This document shows positions 22,596-34,102 of a stretch of DNA of 64,000 nt, one piece after another. Made by a program: the position numbers and the translations under genes. Under the pieces are notes generated by a model, which worked only from the letters and a program-made list of their open reading frames with translations, searched no databases and was not told where the DNA came from. The DNA comes from Coffea arabica (taxonomy: Eukaryota; Streptophyta; Magnoliopsida; Gentianales; Rubiaceae), in the NCBI RefSeq assembly GCF_036785885.1, contig NC_092326.1, forward strand, positions 38,650,287-38,714,286, in the 5' to 3' direction. Position 1 is the first letter of the stretch. Every line of letters starts with the position of its first letter.

Positions 22596-24437
22596 CTAAC
22601 AGATAATTTGTGGTAATCTGCACAAAAAAATGGGATATAATATGAAAACCGGAGACTGGAGTAAGCCTCTGAATGTTGATTGATTAATCTATTGTGTTCT
22701 AATACGTATCCCTATCTACAAGACATTACATATGATTAGAATAGCTCTAGTATCACCGACTGAACCTCCACAAGCCACAACTCCCAGAGGATGCACTTTA
22801 AAATCCCATAACCTCTTATATCATTTGAATTTTAACTCGTGTAGAGAACTGGATGATGCAAAGTGTTTCCGTTATTGATCCGTTTTCCTTCATTTGTTTT
22901 ATTCTCAATATATTGATCATATGGCCATGTATGTTACAATGAATTTTTTGAAGTTATTCCTTCATGAATTTTTAATTTACTTGAAGAAAACCAATATTCG
23001 GCTAATGAAAGGGCAAGTGATCCCTCTTTAGGCAGATGTAGCACAGTGGTGTTTTCATGTTTTGCAGCTGCATATTTTTCACCAAAGCATTCCAAAAATC
23101 ACAGGCTAACAACATCCGCTTAGTTGAATCTTCTCAGATTGAATTGCCAAAAACAATTTTCTGGAATTAAGCCAAATTGTTGCCTCCCCACATTAAAAAC
23201 TTGTCAGGGATTCCTCTAATAGGCAAATTTTGAGATTAATGAGCATATTGGTACTTCAACAACATCAAGGAGAACAAAGACATAAGCTCATTGCAGCTCA
23301 GAAAAAGTACAGTAGCTGCAAGAAAACTAAAGCAGAAGAATGATTTAGTAACAACTCAGATGAGATTCCAAAATGATAAAGCAGTCTTCCATATAGTTCA
23401 CGGCTCAGGCAAAAACTATGTCAAATAAATGTAAACGATGAACATATAATTGATGCAAAAGTTCTGGATATATATATAGTCTTCAAACAACATAGCCATT
23501 TGTAAACACTTTCTTGTGTTCTATCTACGATGGCAACATCATCAACTTCATAGTAAAAGCTACCTTCATTCTTGAGAAAACTTCTTATCTGCCGCAAGCA
23601 AAATGTTGGTGAAACAGTAGGCTAGCATGTAGAACCTGTAGCTAGAAAAATATTATGAGTAGAGGCAAAGTCTACCGCCTGCAAAATTTTATGATATGCA
23701 TTTCCTTGTGCCCATGATGTTGCCTGCTAACATAAGCATCCAGTTAAAACAACTTAACAAGATCATGTTGAATTTGATTGACTCTCTAAATTTCATAAAA
23801 TTGCTCACCCCAAATCTGACGACTGGTGATCTTTTGGAATCACACTCTTGGGGCAATCAAACTCCCGCTTCTAAGAACACTACTGTATACTGAACTTTCA
23901 ATACCGATTTTCTATACTTTCTACAATCTCAGGTTGACGGGTTCTAAATCCAGGGTATACCAAGAAACTCTTGTTGATGTTTTATTTTCACATTTTCACA
24001 TTACTGCTATTGAGATTCGACGTTGATGTATAATTTTGTGGATGATTGATAGTGATGACCATGCATAAGACAAAACTGGACAAAAACTTAATTATTAGCA
24101 ATAGCGAGAAAATCACTGGAAGTGACCTTGGCCGTCTGCTACAGCTTCTACGAAAGTACCAAGAGCTTCTTACGTACTACCTGAGCTTAAATTATTAATT
24201 TGGAATATGACATGTTAACAAGGTTCAGAGCGTGAATAAGTCCAAGGCTTCATTCTAGAATTAACCTTCAAAGAATGGTTGTGGAATAATTGAACACCCC
24301 TTATACGCAAACGTGTTGGCTGAAATTGCATCACTTGGACCCAGTATGGAGAGCCAGTCGATTTGAAGGTGGAAACATGCAAATTATAAGAAGTTCGATT
24401 TAAAAGCTTACAGATTAAATGTGATGAATCAAGACTC
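22596..24437. other. Intronic and upstream sequence of the apyrase-like gene
   Basis: Apart from the exon remnants at 23490-23905 I see no further exons, RNA genes or transposon ends. The 5' exons, including the first apyrase motif (D.GSTG), should lie here or further right but were not recognised. Confidence 0.4.
23490..23905 (-). pseudogene. Apyrase-like upstream exons, degenerate
   Basis: One exon (about 23595-23490, after a GGCAG acceptor) reads IRSFLKNEGSFYYEVDD, then IVDRTQESVYKWL, matching the apyrase segment usually written VRDLL..DGTQEG.Y.WV. A further piece near 23900-23800 reads PQECDSKRSPVVRFG next to an in-frame TGA, resembling the family's ..VVP..L...TPVRVGA segment. The exon expected between them and region 4 (the NYLLG block) was not found. 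Confidence 0.6.
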
Positions 24438-25865
24438 TTTTGTGTCAGTACTTTTTCTCAATTTTTAAGGAAGCTTTTCTTGACAAGGGCTAAAATAGTT
24501 ATAAAACATGTCATTCAAGGAGAGGGCAGTATAATTTCTAATATTAGGGAGTATTTAAGTGCAATTGTTAAAAATTTCAAGGGAGATTTTTGAAATTATC
24601 CCTATTTTAAGACTTGTGAGTGTTTTAAAGTGTCACCTTAAATAAACATTTTAATAGTAAAATTTTGTTTTTCTAAAACACTCCTAAAACAGGCGTGCCA
24701 AGGTACTTAAATGCAAAAGGACACAATCGATGTGTGCGCATTTGTTTGATTCATGTTAGGTGAATTCAATGTTCAAAACCCTTTCTTTCTTTCTTTCTTT
24801 TTTTTTTTTTTTTTTTTTTTGGTAAAAGTCAAATCCTGTAAGCACGACATATGCGGGCAACCCGTGCAAACATAGCTGTCGACTCGGATAAGAACTCGAA
24901 TCTTTGATTTTTCAGTTTGTCGAACTGCAAAGCATACTTTTCTTTCTTTATTGCTATTATCATTAGTTTTTTTCTTGACAACCATACTTCGAAAAGGTAC
25001 AAGCTGTTTGTTCTACTGCTAATGCTTCTACTAGCAAATAAAATTCCCACTTGCAGCTCAGAGCCAGCCTACATCACCCACTTGAAAAGAATAGAAAATC
25101 CAAGGGAACTTTCAACGTAGTTGGGACTTGGGACCAACAACTTTGCTACTAATAAACGAAAGCCCGACTTGCAACTTGCCAGCAAGGAAAAAAAAAAAAA
25201 AGAAAGAGGAAAGTCTCCATCAAAAGATGTAGACGGTAGTATACTAGTATAATCACAACAAAAAAAAAAAAAAATTGTAGACAGCGCTATTGAAGAAGAA
25301 AACGATGTAAAACTCTGTCAAACTCTTTTTTTTTTTTTTTTAAATGACTCATGTGATTTTATTTAGTCCTTAGATTTTTTTTAATTACATTATTAGTCCT
25401 TAAACTTAATACTTAGTATTAGAATGATATTTGACATTTTTTTATATAATAGTGACCGGACATATGACTGCCACGTGACTTTTCCGATAGCAATTTGGGA
25501 AAAAAACGTCAAGGGTACTAAATGTGCTCAAAATTTCAAAATTTGGATACCAAATTTGTTGTTGCCCAAAATTTGGGGACTAAAACCATTCATGTGTCAA
25601 AATTTAGGTATCAAAACTGCATTTTTCTCTCTTTTTAATTGACATATGATAACTGGGGACAAACTTTATTATGGTCATTGAGCAATTTACAGACAATCCA
25701 TAGGGTTGCTCAATAGTTAATTAAAAATATTTTTTTTTAAGGATAGCCAATTGAAACTTATTAAGTGGATGACCAATGAGTCTAGTTAGCAAAAGTATAT
25801 GCCAAGTCATTATTTACAATTTTTTATTACTTTTGTGGCTTTGTAGCTGTGTTTGGATTGTAAAT
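24438..25865. repeat. Dispersed duplication, copy 1
   Basis: Collinear and same orientation as 57190-58832, with high identity over 24438-25180 and patchy similarity after. Each copy has its own insertion in the second half: sequence around 25340-25615 here, a MITE at 58121-58550 in the other. Short minus-strand ORFs near 24773-25050 are shared by both copies, but I recognise no protein. Confidence 0.75.
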
Positions 25866-26012
25866 TTATCTCAAATAATATTTCGTTTGCATCATAAACG
25901 CATGTTTCAATTCATTTTTTTATATTTCCAACTATTTTTTAGCTCACATACATCACATCATAAAAAGTACTATAGTAATTATTTCAAATAATACCCTATT
26001 CAAACACATATT
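25853..26012. repeat. Short MITE-like inverted-repeat element
   Basis: It begins GTGTTTGGATTGTAAATT and ends ATTCAAACAC, forming short terminal inverted repeats over about 160 bp. Comparable sequence begins at 58828. Probably a hAT-type MITE. Confidence 0.45.
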
Positions 26013-27496
26013 ATTTTAGTTATCTTCCTTTATGCCTTCTTCCTCCCTCACTCAACTCTCTGCAGCCCTTTGGGCAAATGCGAATGGAGAAGATTGTGGA
26101 GTGCAGAACCGCGGTGGAGGGGACATAGAATAGAAGTGGGTTACAGTCAGTCAAATTTGACTTGGCATTCCTTGCCAAATGTACTTATTACATATTACAC
26201 CCTTAAGTTCTAAAATATTTGTCATCTATTTCACTCTAAAATATTCCAATATATTTGTTATGCCATACAAGTTAAAGTCATTTTTAATTTCTATTTCCAA
26301 TGTTGTCCATGTCTCTATTTATGCACATTTTCTGTTAAAATTCAAAATTCAAAATTTGGAGAATCAAACTGAAAAGAAAAATACAAATATCATAATTAAA
26401 GTATTATTCTTAAAAAGTTGGATTCTCGAAGAACGATAAACATATTGGGATGATAGAAGGAGTAATTATGCACTTGGCAAGATTTCATTAGCTATTGAGT
26501 AACTTATGAATTGTTCATAAATTGTTCAATAACTAGAGTAGATCTTATGGTTAAAATTCACCAACGCAGTTTTTTTGTGAAGGGGGAAGGGGACAGGATG
26601 GGGAATCTACCTTGCAACTTACTGCTGAAGAACTTCTTTGCAATTTCACCTCCATATGGTTGTGCTGAACTTGTTAATTTCTATTTGAAAGATAGAAAAA
26701 GTTAAAGATCATAAAAATTTGAATAGTATAGACAATTTTCCACTATGAATTCTCCAAAAGTGTTTATTTTCCATATCCACAAATCTTACGCATATGTATA
26801 TCCTTTCATTATCACATTATGACCTTGAAGTACTTCATGTAGGCAGAACGAATTGCAATCCACTTCTATACAATCCAAAATGGATTGATGAACTACATCG
26901 AAATGGAGGATGCCCATCATAATTAAACTAATTATGGACGCTTATAATATCCAAGTAATGAAAATCTAATAGATAAAAGGATCCATTATTATTATTTAAC
27001 CCTTCTATGATTTTGTATTCTACCACGTTATCCCGCAATTGTTTAACTATTTTTTCTGGCCTCAATTGTTTTACTATATTCACCTAACACCCTCTATATT
27101 TTTATGGTATAATTTTAAAAACCTCCCTTGAGATAAACCTCATTTGAGGTTTATGATAATTACACTCAACTCCCTCTTTGTTTCAATAATATTACACTTA
27201 CCTCCTTTGATATAAAATGAAATCACTACCGTTCATGTAAGAATTCAACCAAAAAAAAAGAGTACATTCATCATTTTCTGGCCATCGTTACCAATTCCTT
27301 CTTCCCCCAACTATTAAACCTGTTCCTCAAGCGAAACTCTTTTTCTCAAATATACATACACCCGCTACCTTCTCTACCTATTTTAGCTCATTTTCAGTGG
27401 ATTCTTTCTTTATTTCTCATAGTGTACATTTGAATATATGACACGTGTCTCCATTTATTAACAAGCATTAAAATTAGTTAAACTTAAATTGATCAT
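26013..27496. other. AT-rich intergenic sequence
   Basis: No gene recognised. Positions 26770-26960 are diverged but similar to 54285-54400. Confidence 0.5.
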
Positions 27497-29296
27497 TGAT
27501 AAGTGATTAATTTACGTAATAATTGAATGACATTTTATATTATTTTTAGTCACTTTGGTTATATTATTGGAAGAAAATGAATCATTTTGGCTATAATTGG
27601 GGAAAAATGTCTTAAGTGATTTAATGAAGTTTTTATCACTTTTTACTTGCATTTTGTGCATTTTTGACAGTTTTGACATATTTTCGTATTTCGGCTATAA
27701 CTTGAGATACAGTGATTGGATTGAGATGGTTCTTGTATCATTTTGAAGCTAAAAGATATATTTACATTTGGTATGAAGACATCAAAATCCAATTCAGCCA
27801 TTTTCCTGGTCAAAAAGTCAAAACACAGAAACTTATCCGGATGGTCGAAAACTGAAGCCCAGAATTGACCAGTCTATGGTATTTCGACCATATCTCCGTT
27901 CACCAATCTCCAAATTAGATGATTCTTGAAGCATTGGAACGCTAATTCAAAGGGCTACAACTTTTGTGTTTTACATAACAGCCAGTTCTGCGGCTATCAT
28001 AGAGAAAATTGCAGTTGAAGTGAGGTCAAAAGTGAAAACATGTATGGCAGCCGAATTTCTGCAATTTACTCGGCCATTTTTCTCATCTTCACACTACTTT
28101 CCAGCTACAGTTGGAGAGAAACGTAGGCTGCACATGTTTCTGATACACAAAGGAAGAAAAATAGCTTATTGTCAAGTCAAAAATATACGGTATAATCAAG
28201 AGGCTGGAACTTTGTTTTGTTGACTTGGTTAACACCAGATTTAGAGAATCAAAGGGGAGAAGAAAAATACGGTACGTGAATGGAGGATATCAGAATTTTA
28301 GGATAAAAACTGAGGCTGGTCATATTCTCTTGGGCGAGCAATTTTTGGAGAAGCTTGGAGTCTGGAAAAATGTAGCTCTTCCATTTTCTGTGTGTTAGAT
28401 TAGTTTAGTATAGAGTAGTATAGCTCATCCACTCTTATATATTGACTAGATTATGATGGAGATGAAGAAGGAGGAGTTAAACCTCATGTGACAATGGTTA
28501 TCTCTTCTCCAACTCTTTATCTTTTGTATTGGATTCTTAAGTATGGTTAATATGCAAGTTCTGGATTTTGTATTTATTATGTATCTTTAAAGTTTATGCC
28601 TTGGGTTTGGTTGAACTTTCTATGATTGTTAGTGTTTATTATTTGGTTATTTGATGCTATTATTTGAGCAAGTTATTTAGCACTTTAGTTCTTTAATCAT
28701 GATTAATTTGGTACCATTAATTGTAATTATCTAAGGTGTTGTTTCTGCAATGAAAATTGAGATTTAACACTGGTTCAAGAAGTGCTAAACACAGGGAGTA
28801 TACTCACGAGAGTAGAGGTGCACCTATGTGATTTTAGTGATTCATTTCAAGTAATTTCACAGAAGAAATGAACATGTAACTAATTTCATAACCATGAGAA
28901 TAGGTATGGATTAGTTACGAGTATAATTGATTCACTACGAAAGTAGGATTCATATGCATAAGGAAATTACACCATAACTAACCAAGATAGTAGTTTTCAA
29001 TGATCCAAAAAAATAGTACTTGCATGAGTAGTTAGGAATACCATAACCTAAGGAGCTTTCATTTGGTATTTTCTTGTATAAGTTCAGTAATTCATTAATA
29101 GTATTTTCATTTGTCATTTGTTATAATTCATTAATAGTCTAAATAATATAGAAGCTTTAGTAGTGCCAGTAATTGTTCAATCTTCCTCGTGGAATCGACC
29201 CGATATATACTTTAAACTACTAGTTGACCTGTATACTTGCAGTGAAACGGGTGTAAATCGAATTTTTTAACTTGTACATATAGCAAAATCCCATCA
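27497..29296 (+). repeat. Solo LTR of an Athila-related family (1800 bp)
   Basis: It starts TGATAAGTGATTAATTTACG and ends ATCCCATCA, flanked by a perfect 5-bp duplication ATCAT (27492-27496 and 29297-29301). The start, the middle and the motif GTGGAATCGACCC (29189-29201) are related to the Athila LTR at 2982-4838. The motif lies 95 bases before the LTR end in both. No internal region is present, so the element was removed by LTR-LTR recombination. Confidence 0.88.
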
Positions 29297-29301
29297 ATCA
29301 T

Positions 29302-30040
29302 GTTTTTTCATAGTAAATGAAAACGCGTGTAATGCATTCAAATGTGTATTGTGAAAAATGAGGAAAGAATTCATTGAAGAGAAGTCAATCCCTCTTCTAA
29401 TCCCAAGTTGACACCTTCTTGTCCCATTACCTAACCTTTTCTCCAAGCACAACCCGGCTCTTTCCAATACGCTTCACACTCAACCACCAATCCAAAAACC
29501 CACCTTTCTCTAAAATGTAGATGAGCACAACCCCATTTTCTTCTCGCATCAGCCCTCTCCTTTACGAGCTACCTTCCATTCAATGGAAATAAAAGCCTAC
29601 ACACATCGATTAATGCATCCAAAAAGAGTCAACAATGCTAAACCTTAGTTAACTAATCCCTACCTAATTTTCCAATTTTGTCCAAGAAAAATAGAAAGAA
29701 CAATAATAAGTTATAATAGTGATAGATGTTTGAATTACAATTACGAGATATCGCCCATCCTACGAGAAGTCAAATTTAATACATGCTGATAAACAAAATA
29801 ATCATCTCATTAAGATACTAATATATTGAAAAAATAGCATTAAGATAGTAGTTTTGTTTCATTATAACAATAACAAATTTGTTCTCTCAATCAAGTGATG
29901 TTGGTCTAAATGTTCGGACTTGAAAATGAATCAACTCAACTGATGATTCCTTCTGCTTAGCTAAAACATAATTTAAAACAGCCTAATTCATTAAAACTCT
30001 TTTCCTTTTTATTAGTCTTGAGATGATTTTCGTTTCAGTA
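29302..30040. other. Intergenic, no gene recognised
   Basis: AT-rich sequence with no supported ORF, RNA gene or repeat ends. Confidence 0.5.
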
Positions 30041-30051
30041 ACTACAATGAG

Positions 30052-31490
30052 GCTAAATATTTCCCTCAAGAATCCATTTTACAATGCACCCCTCCTAAGA
30101 ACGCATCATGGATGTGGCAAGGATTAATGGGAGCAAGAGGTTTACTAGATGAAGGCTTGATTAGGAGAATTGGAAATGGTAGAAGCACGAGAATCTGGGA
30201 CCACAAATGGATACTGGAGACACTCACGAGAAAGCCAGCTATGTGCAGAACAAGTAATTGTGTGCTGGAAATGGTGGATGAGCTAATATGCCAGCAGAGA
30301 TGGAACAGAAATATCATATTCAGCACCTTCAGCAAAGAAGATGCTGAGAAGATCCTACGTATCCCCTTAAACTTATCTGGGAGGGAAGATAGCTTCTACT
30401 GGAAATCAAAAGCGGGAGGGAAGTATACAGTTGAATCAGGTTATAAAATGCTGTTGGAAAGGGGTAGAAGCAAGAGGAGGTGCAAATTGGAGGGAGTAGG
30501 ATCAAGCATCTCAGAGGAAAGTCAACAAATGACTCAGATGTGGAATACACTGTGGAGGCTTAATGTTAAGCATAAAATCAAACACTTCATATGGAAGTGT
30601 ATTCAAGGAGCCTTACTAGTCAGGGAGGCAGTGTGGAGACGAACAGGAATAGGCAATCCTATATGCTCAACTTGTGGTGAGGCACGGGAAACTATAGAAC
30701 ATCTGCTGCTCAACTGTTCCCATGCTATGGATATATGGAAATCAACTCCCATTCAATGGGATGGAGCAATAGACTAGAAGGGACATTTCAAGAGATGGTG
30801 GCTGCGAATTTCAGAAGCAAGCAGTAGACCAGAAGGGGGGATCATATTGGTCTGACAGCAAATATACTGTGGCAGGTATGGAAAGATAGGAATAAGAAGG
30901 AATTTGAGAGCTCAGCTAGATCAACACCAATGAGAATAGTAGACTGTGCGCATAAAGAATGGCTGGAACAAGGTTTAGAGCTTCAACAGGGAGATAGGAA
31001 GAGTACAGAAAAAACAGTCCCTGCAAATGAACAACAAAGACAGAGCACTGGAAACGAAGGGGCTATAATTTTAGCAGTGACAACAGCAAAGGAGCAAGAA
31101 CAGAATGGCCTTGGAATAGGAGTCACAGTAAGAACAATAGCAAACACTAAAATTGCAGACTGGGTACTGAAAGAGAGAAGCCTGGGGAGCAAAATGTTAG
31201 ATGAAGCATTGGCTTTAAAATTGGCCCTGTGTAAAGCTGTGCACCAGCAGTGGAGAAAGGTACGACTCAATTTTTGTAGCAAAGAGTTATGGAAACAACT
31301 AACACAGCAACAACCATCAGATAGCAAGATGGCTACATTGTTGGAGGATATTATGAATCTGAAAAGACTGTTTTGCATGTGCTCTTTTGGGTTGGAAAAG
31401 GAAGAAAATATGTTAGATAGTAGAAAACTGAGTGCAGACGCTTTAAGCGTAATTGTGGATGAGGAACGAACTTTCCTCAGTGTTCTTTGA
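30052..31490 (+). pseudogene. LINE pol C-terminal fragment (zf-RVT and RNase H-like)
   Basis: The frame is open from the truncation point to a stop at 30775-30777. It encodes the region after the LINE reverse transcriptase, including WRLNVKHKIKHFIWK and the zinc-binding C.TC....E...HLLLNC of zf-RVT. Coding similarity continues in another frame after a frameshift near a G run at 30836-30841 (KDRNKKEFES), then 30930-31490 resembles the RNase H-like C-terminal domain of plant LINEs. The polymerase core and endonuclease are absent. Confidence 0.8.
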
Positions 31491-31589
31491 ACACTTTTTG
31501 TACAGTTCCCTCGAGCCGTTGCTCGTACATGTAACTTGTTTTTTTATGACAATGAAATTTCCTATCGTTTCGACCAAAAAAAAAAAAAA
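30052..31589 (+). mobile_element. 5'-truncated L1-type LINE
   Basis: Flanked by ACTACAATGAG at 30041-30051 and 31590-31600. It begins abruptly inside reverse-transcriptase C-terminal coding sequence and ends in an A run at 31576-31590, as expected of target-primed reverse transcription with incomplete copying. Confidence 0.9.
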
Positions 31590-31600
31590 ACTACAATGAG

Positions 31601-32499
31601 ATTAACGAGCTAATGTGCAATACACTGCTACTATTGCAACTAGTAGTATACATATCAAGAGTAAGATTTAAAGGGAAGTGAGGCTACAAACCTGGTAGTA
31701 GGTATAGCTGGAGGCATAGCCTCTATCAAGTTTTCTCTTTTTCTCCTCCATTAATAGCTATGGTTTAAAATTCTTCAGAATTTAAGAATAGCTATCCTGA
31801 TAACTGTCCTTTACATCCCTCAAGTCCAAACATCTGCATATATATAAGCTTCTCTTCTTAAACAAAAGTTACCATAACTAAAATCCCACTACTAAAATCC
31901 CAACTTTACTACTGATGTTGGAGCAAATTTTGTTGCTGGCCCCCTTTTTCTGCTTACAATTTTTTTTTTGGGGCATGCAAAATTTTGCCTTGTTTTTGTT
32001 TAGGTGATGTATGTGGCTTTCGAATTGTATAGGGTTTTATAATGATGGCTTGTTAAGGGAGGAGTAAATATGATTGTACACTAATCCGTATAGCAAACAA
32101 ACAAAAATATACCACTATAATGTGAACGACTGTACTTGTCCAAGTTCCCATTTTTCCCTGTGAAAGCAAACTCTTGGCCACTACTTTTCTCACGCCTATC
32201 TTTATTTTATCCCTTTATGTTAGGTATTTCCATCCCTGATTTGTAGATATTTTCGCCTATGTCTTACATGAAGTGATAAATAATTAAGGATAGAGAGAGC
32301 TGTAGTATGTGTGAAACTTCCAAAATTACAGACTTGTCATGCTACTAAACTTCAAAAGAAAATAGACCCAATAGCTATGAAGTTTACAAAAGTGGATACC
32401 TATTATCAAACCAATCATTCTCGTATTTCCTAGATGAAGTGGTCATAATTTCTAACCTAGCAAAAATACGAAAGAAACTTGAAAGGGTAAATAGGTGTA
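31601..32499. other. Upstream region with an older promoter-like copy
   Basis: No ORF is supported. Positions 31783-31860 align with 32505-32590, both with a TATA-like element (ATATATATAAG here) followed by CTTCTC-rich leader. This may be the remnant of a paralogous gene's promoter. Confidence 0.4.
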
Positions 32500-32627
32500 A
32501 GACTTCAAAGGATAGCTACCTTGATAACCATCATCTACATTCCCCAGGGCCAAAATTCTATTATATGAGCTTGTCTTCTCCCAAGCATTCCCAGCAAATG
32601 CCTCATACTTGATATCTGCAGTCATGG
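32500..32627 (+). promoter_or_regulatory. Proximal promoter and start codon of the phylloplanin-like gene
   Basis: A TATA-like TATTATATGAG near 32560 is followed by a short pyrimidine-rich leader and ATGG at 32624-32627. The gene's coding sequence resumes at 39462 with ATGGCTTCTC. The element 32628-39460 inserted at the start codon, duplicating CATGG. Confidence 0.55.
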
Positions 32628-33998
32628 TGATAGGTTGCAATTTTATCATTTATTTTATTATTAATTTCCCCTATTACCTAACCTGATGTGAATTAATTAT
32701 TAAATTCTACTCACTTTTCGTAATTTACATTTATTTCAGGGAGTAGAACAAAAATATCACAATCAAGGCCAATTTGACAATTATCAGGAAAGAGTTCAAA
32801 TAGCAGGCAATCAAGGGGCATTCTTGGAACAAGAAAATGCAAGACCTTATTGGTAATTTTGACCGAAGACAGCAACTAGAAAAAGGAAAAAGAAAGCAAA
32901 CCTCAGGGTCTTCTGCTTCCTCTCGTGCGGCGGACGCCGCACAGTAGGAATAAGCAGTTAGGAAATATAGAGTTTGCAGAGAACAAGCACTATCTTTTTG
33001 GTTCCTCTTTGACTTTTCTTTTCAGTATTTTTTGTCCTTTAGTAGCTTTGCTCCCTGCGCATGTCAGGGAGAATTAGGAATTAGCTATCACTTCTGGTAG
33101 TTTGCTTTTCTTATCGATTGGGACGAATTGAATTTTCTTAACTCTCGGAGACGATGGCCTGGACCTCAATGAAATTACTTGAAGATTTTCTCATGAGACG
33201 TGGTTAAGTTTGTCTAGTCAAGAACAACGGAGGACTTGGTTCTACTAAATTTGTGAGATCGAATTAGTTTCTATTTATTTCCATTATTCACTGGTATTTG
33301 TCTATCTTCTGCTTTATGTTCATATGGTTGTTTTATCATTCGATTATCCAGGGCTCGGATTCTAGATTAATTCAATAACCTGAAGCCAATTAGGATAGTT
33401 AAATCCGTAATTGTTTAATTATTCTAAACTGGTGGCAACTGGCATGATTGGATTTGTGTCAGGGGGATAGACAGGCTAACTTAAAGAGACCCTCGTAGCG
33501 TGTTGATTGGTTAGAATTAGCCTCTTCTAATTATTCATGCAATTAGGGAATTGAACTTCTATGGTCGTACCTAGGGTTATTTCCTGATTAGAGAAATAGT
33601 CGACGGTCGTACCTTGGCTATCGACAAATTGAGGAAGAGTTGGTTGTTTATCGCGTGTATGACAACTATAACTAATTTATCAGATAGTAACTGGAATAAT
33701 CCTTGCATCTGTGATCGAATTAAGTGAACCATCTCCGAATTTGTCTCTTGGCTAGAGTTCGTCCATTATTATTTTTATTGTGATAATTAGTTATTTGAGT
33801 TGTAGTTATTTTATTTTATTTTAATTTATTCCAAGCAATTTAGTTACTCTCATTTTCAAAAACCCCCCCATATCTGGAACTTGAGAAGAAATTAAATTAT
33901 CCCCAATCCCTGTGGATTCGACCCTGCTTACCGCTATATACAGAATTTGTATTTTATTTGAGCAGGTATTTATTATTGCACAGGTTCGCCTCCTGTCA
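32628..33998 (+). repeat. 5' LTR of the non-autonomous element (1371 bp)
   Basis: Begins TGATAGGTTGC, ends CTCCTGTCA. Contains the perfect hairpin GTGCGGCG-GA-CGCCGCAC at 32925-32942 and GTGGATTCGACCC at 33912-33924. Confidence 0.93.
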
Positions 33999-34003
33999 AT
34001 TTT

Positions 34004-34021
34004 TGGCGCCGCTGCCGGGGA
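34004..34021 (+). other. Primer-binding site, tRNA-Asp type
   Basis: TGGCGCCGCTGCCGGGGA, identical to the site at 4845-4862 including the same mismatch to tRNA-Asp. Confidence 0.85.
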
Positions 34022-34102
34022 CTGGTGCCGGATTAATTTATTTCTTTTTGAGTTTATCTTGTTTTCATTTTTTTTAATTTATTTTTCTCTTATTTTTTTT
34101 TT

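Larger units (their letters stand above)
770..23905 (-). pseudogene. Apyrase-like (GDA1/CD39) gene broken by transposons
   Basis: Apyrases hydrolyse nucleoside tri- and diphosphates in the secretory pathway or outside the cell. I assembled exons on the minus strand by eye: about 23905-23800 (degenerate), 23595-23490, 22595-22495 joined to 17229-17150, 16939-16848, 16564-16526 joined to 1428-1262, 1176-990 and 903-770. Junctions from 17150 onward use GT-AG sites with matching phase and keep one open frame to a TAG at 770-772. Family hallmarks are GVIDLG..VQMVYAMS (apyrase conserved region 4), YGILSVRAEIL, NPCVLEG, LPYICMDLVY, LVDGLGLDPWQEI and WPLGYAID. Two exons are physically split, one by the copia at 17230-22494 and one by the hAT at 1437-16525. 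The 5' exons with regions 1-3 were not clearly found, and the exon near 23.85 kb has an in-frame TGA. This is the remnant of a gene that died recently at its 3' half. Family assignment is strong; the subfamily is unknown. Confidence 0.8.

Noticed and set aside
24773-25050. Short minus-strand ORFs conserved in the two duplication copies
   Set aside because: The conservation follows from recent duplication; indels change the frame between copies and no known domain is visible.
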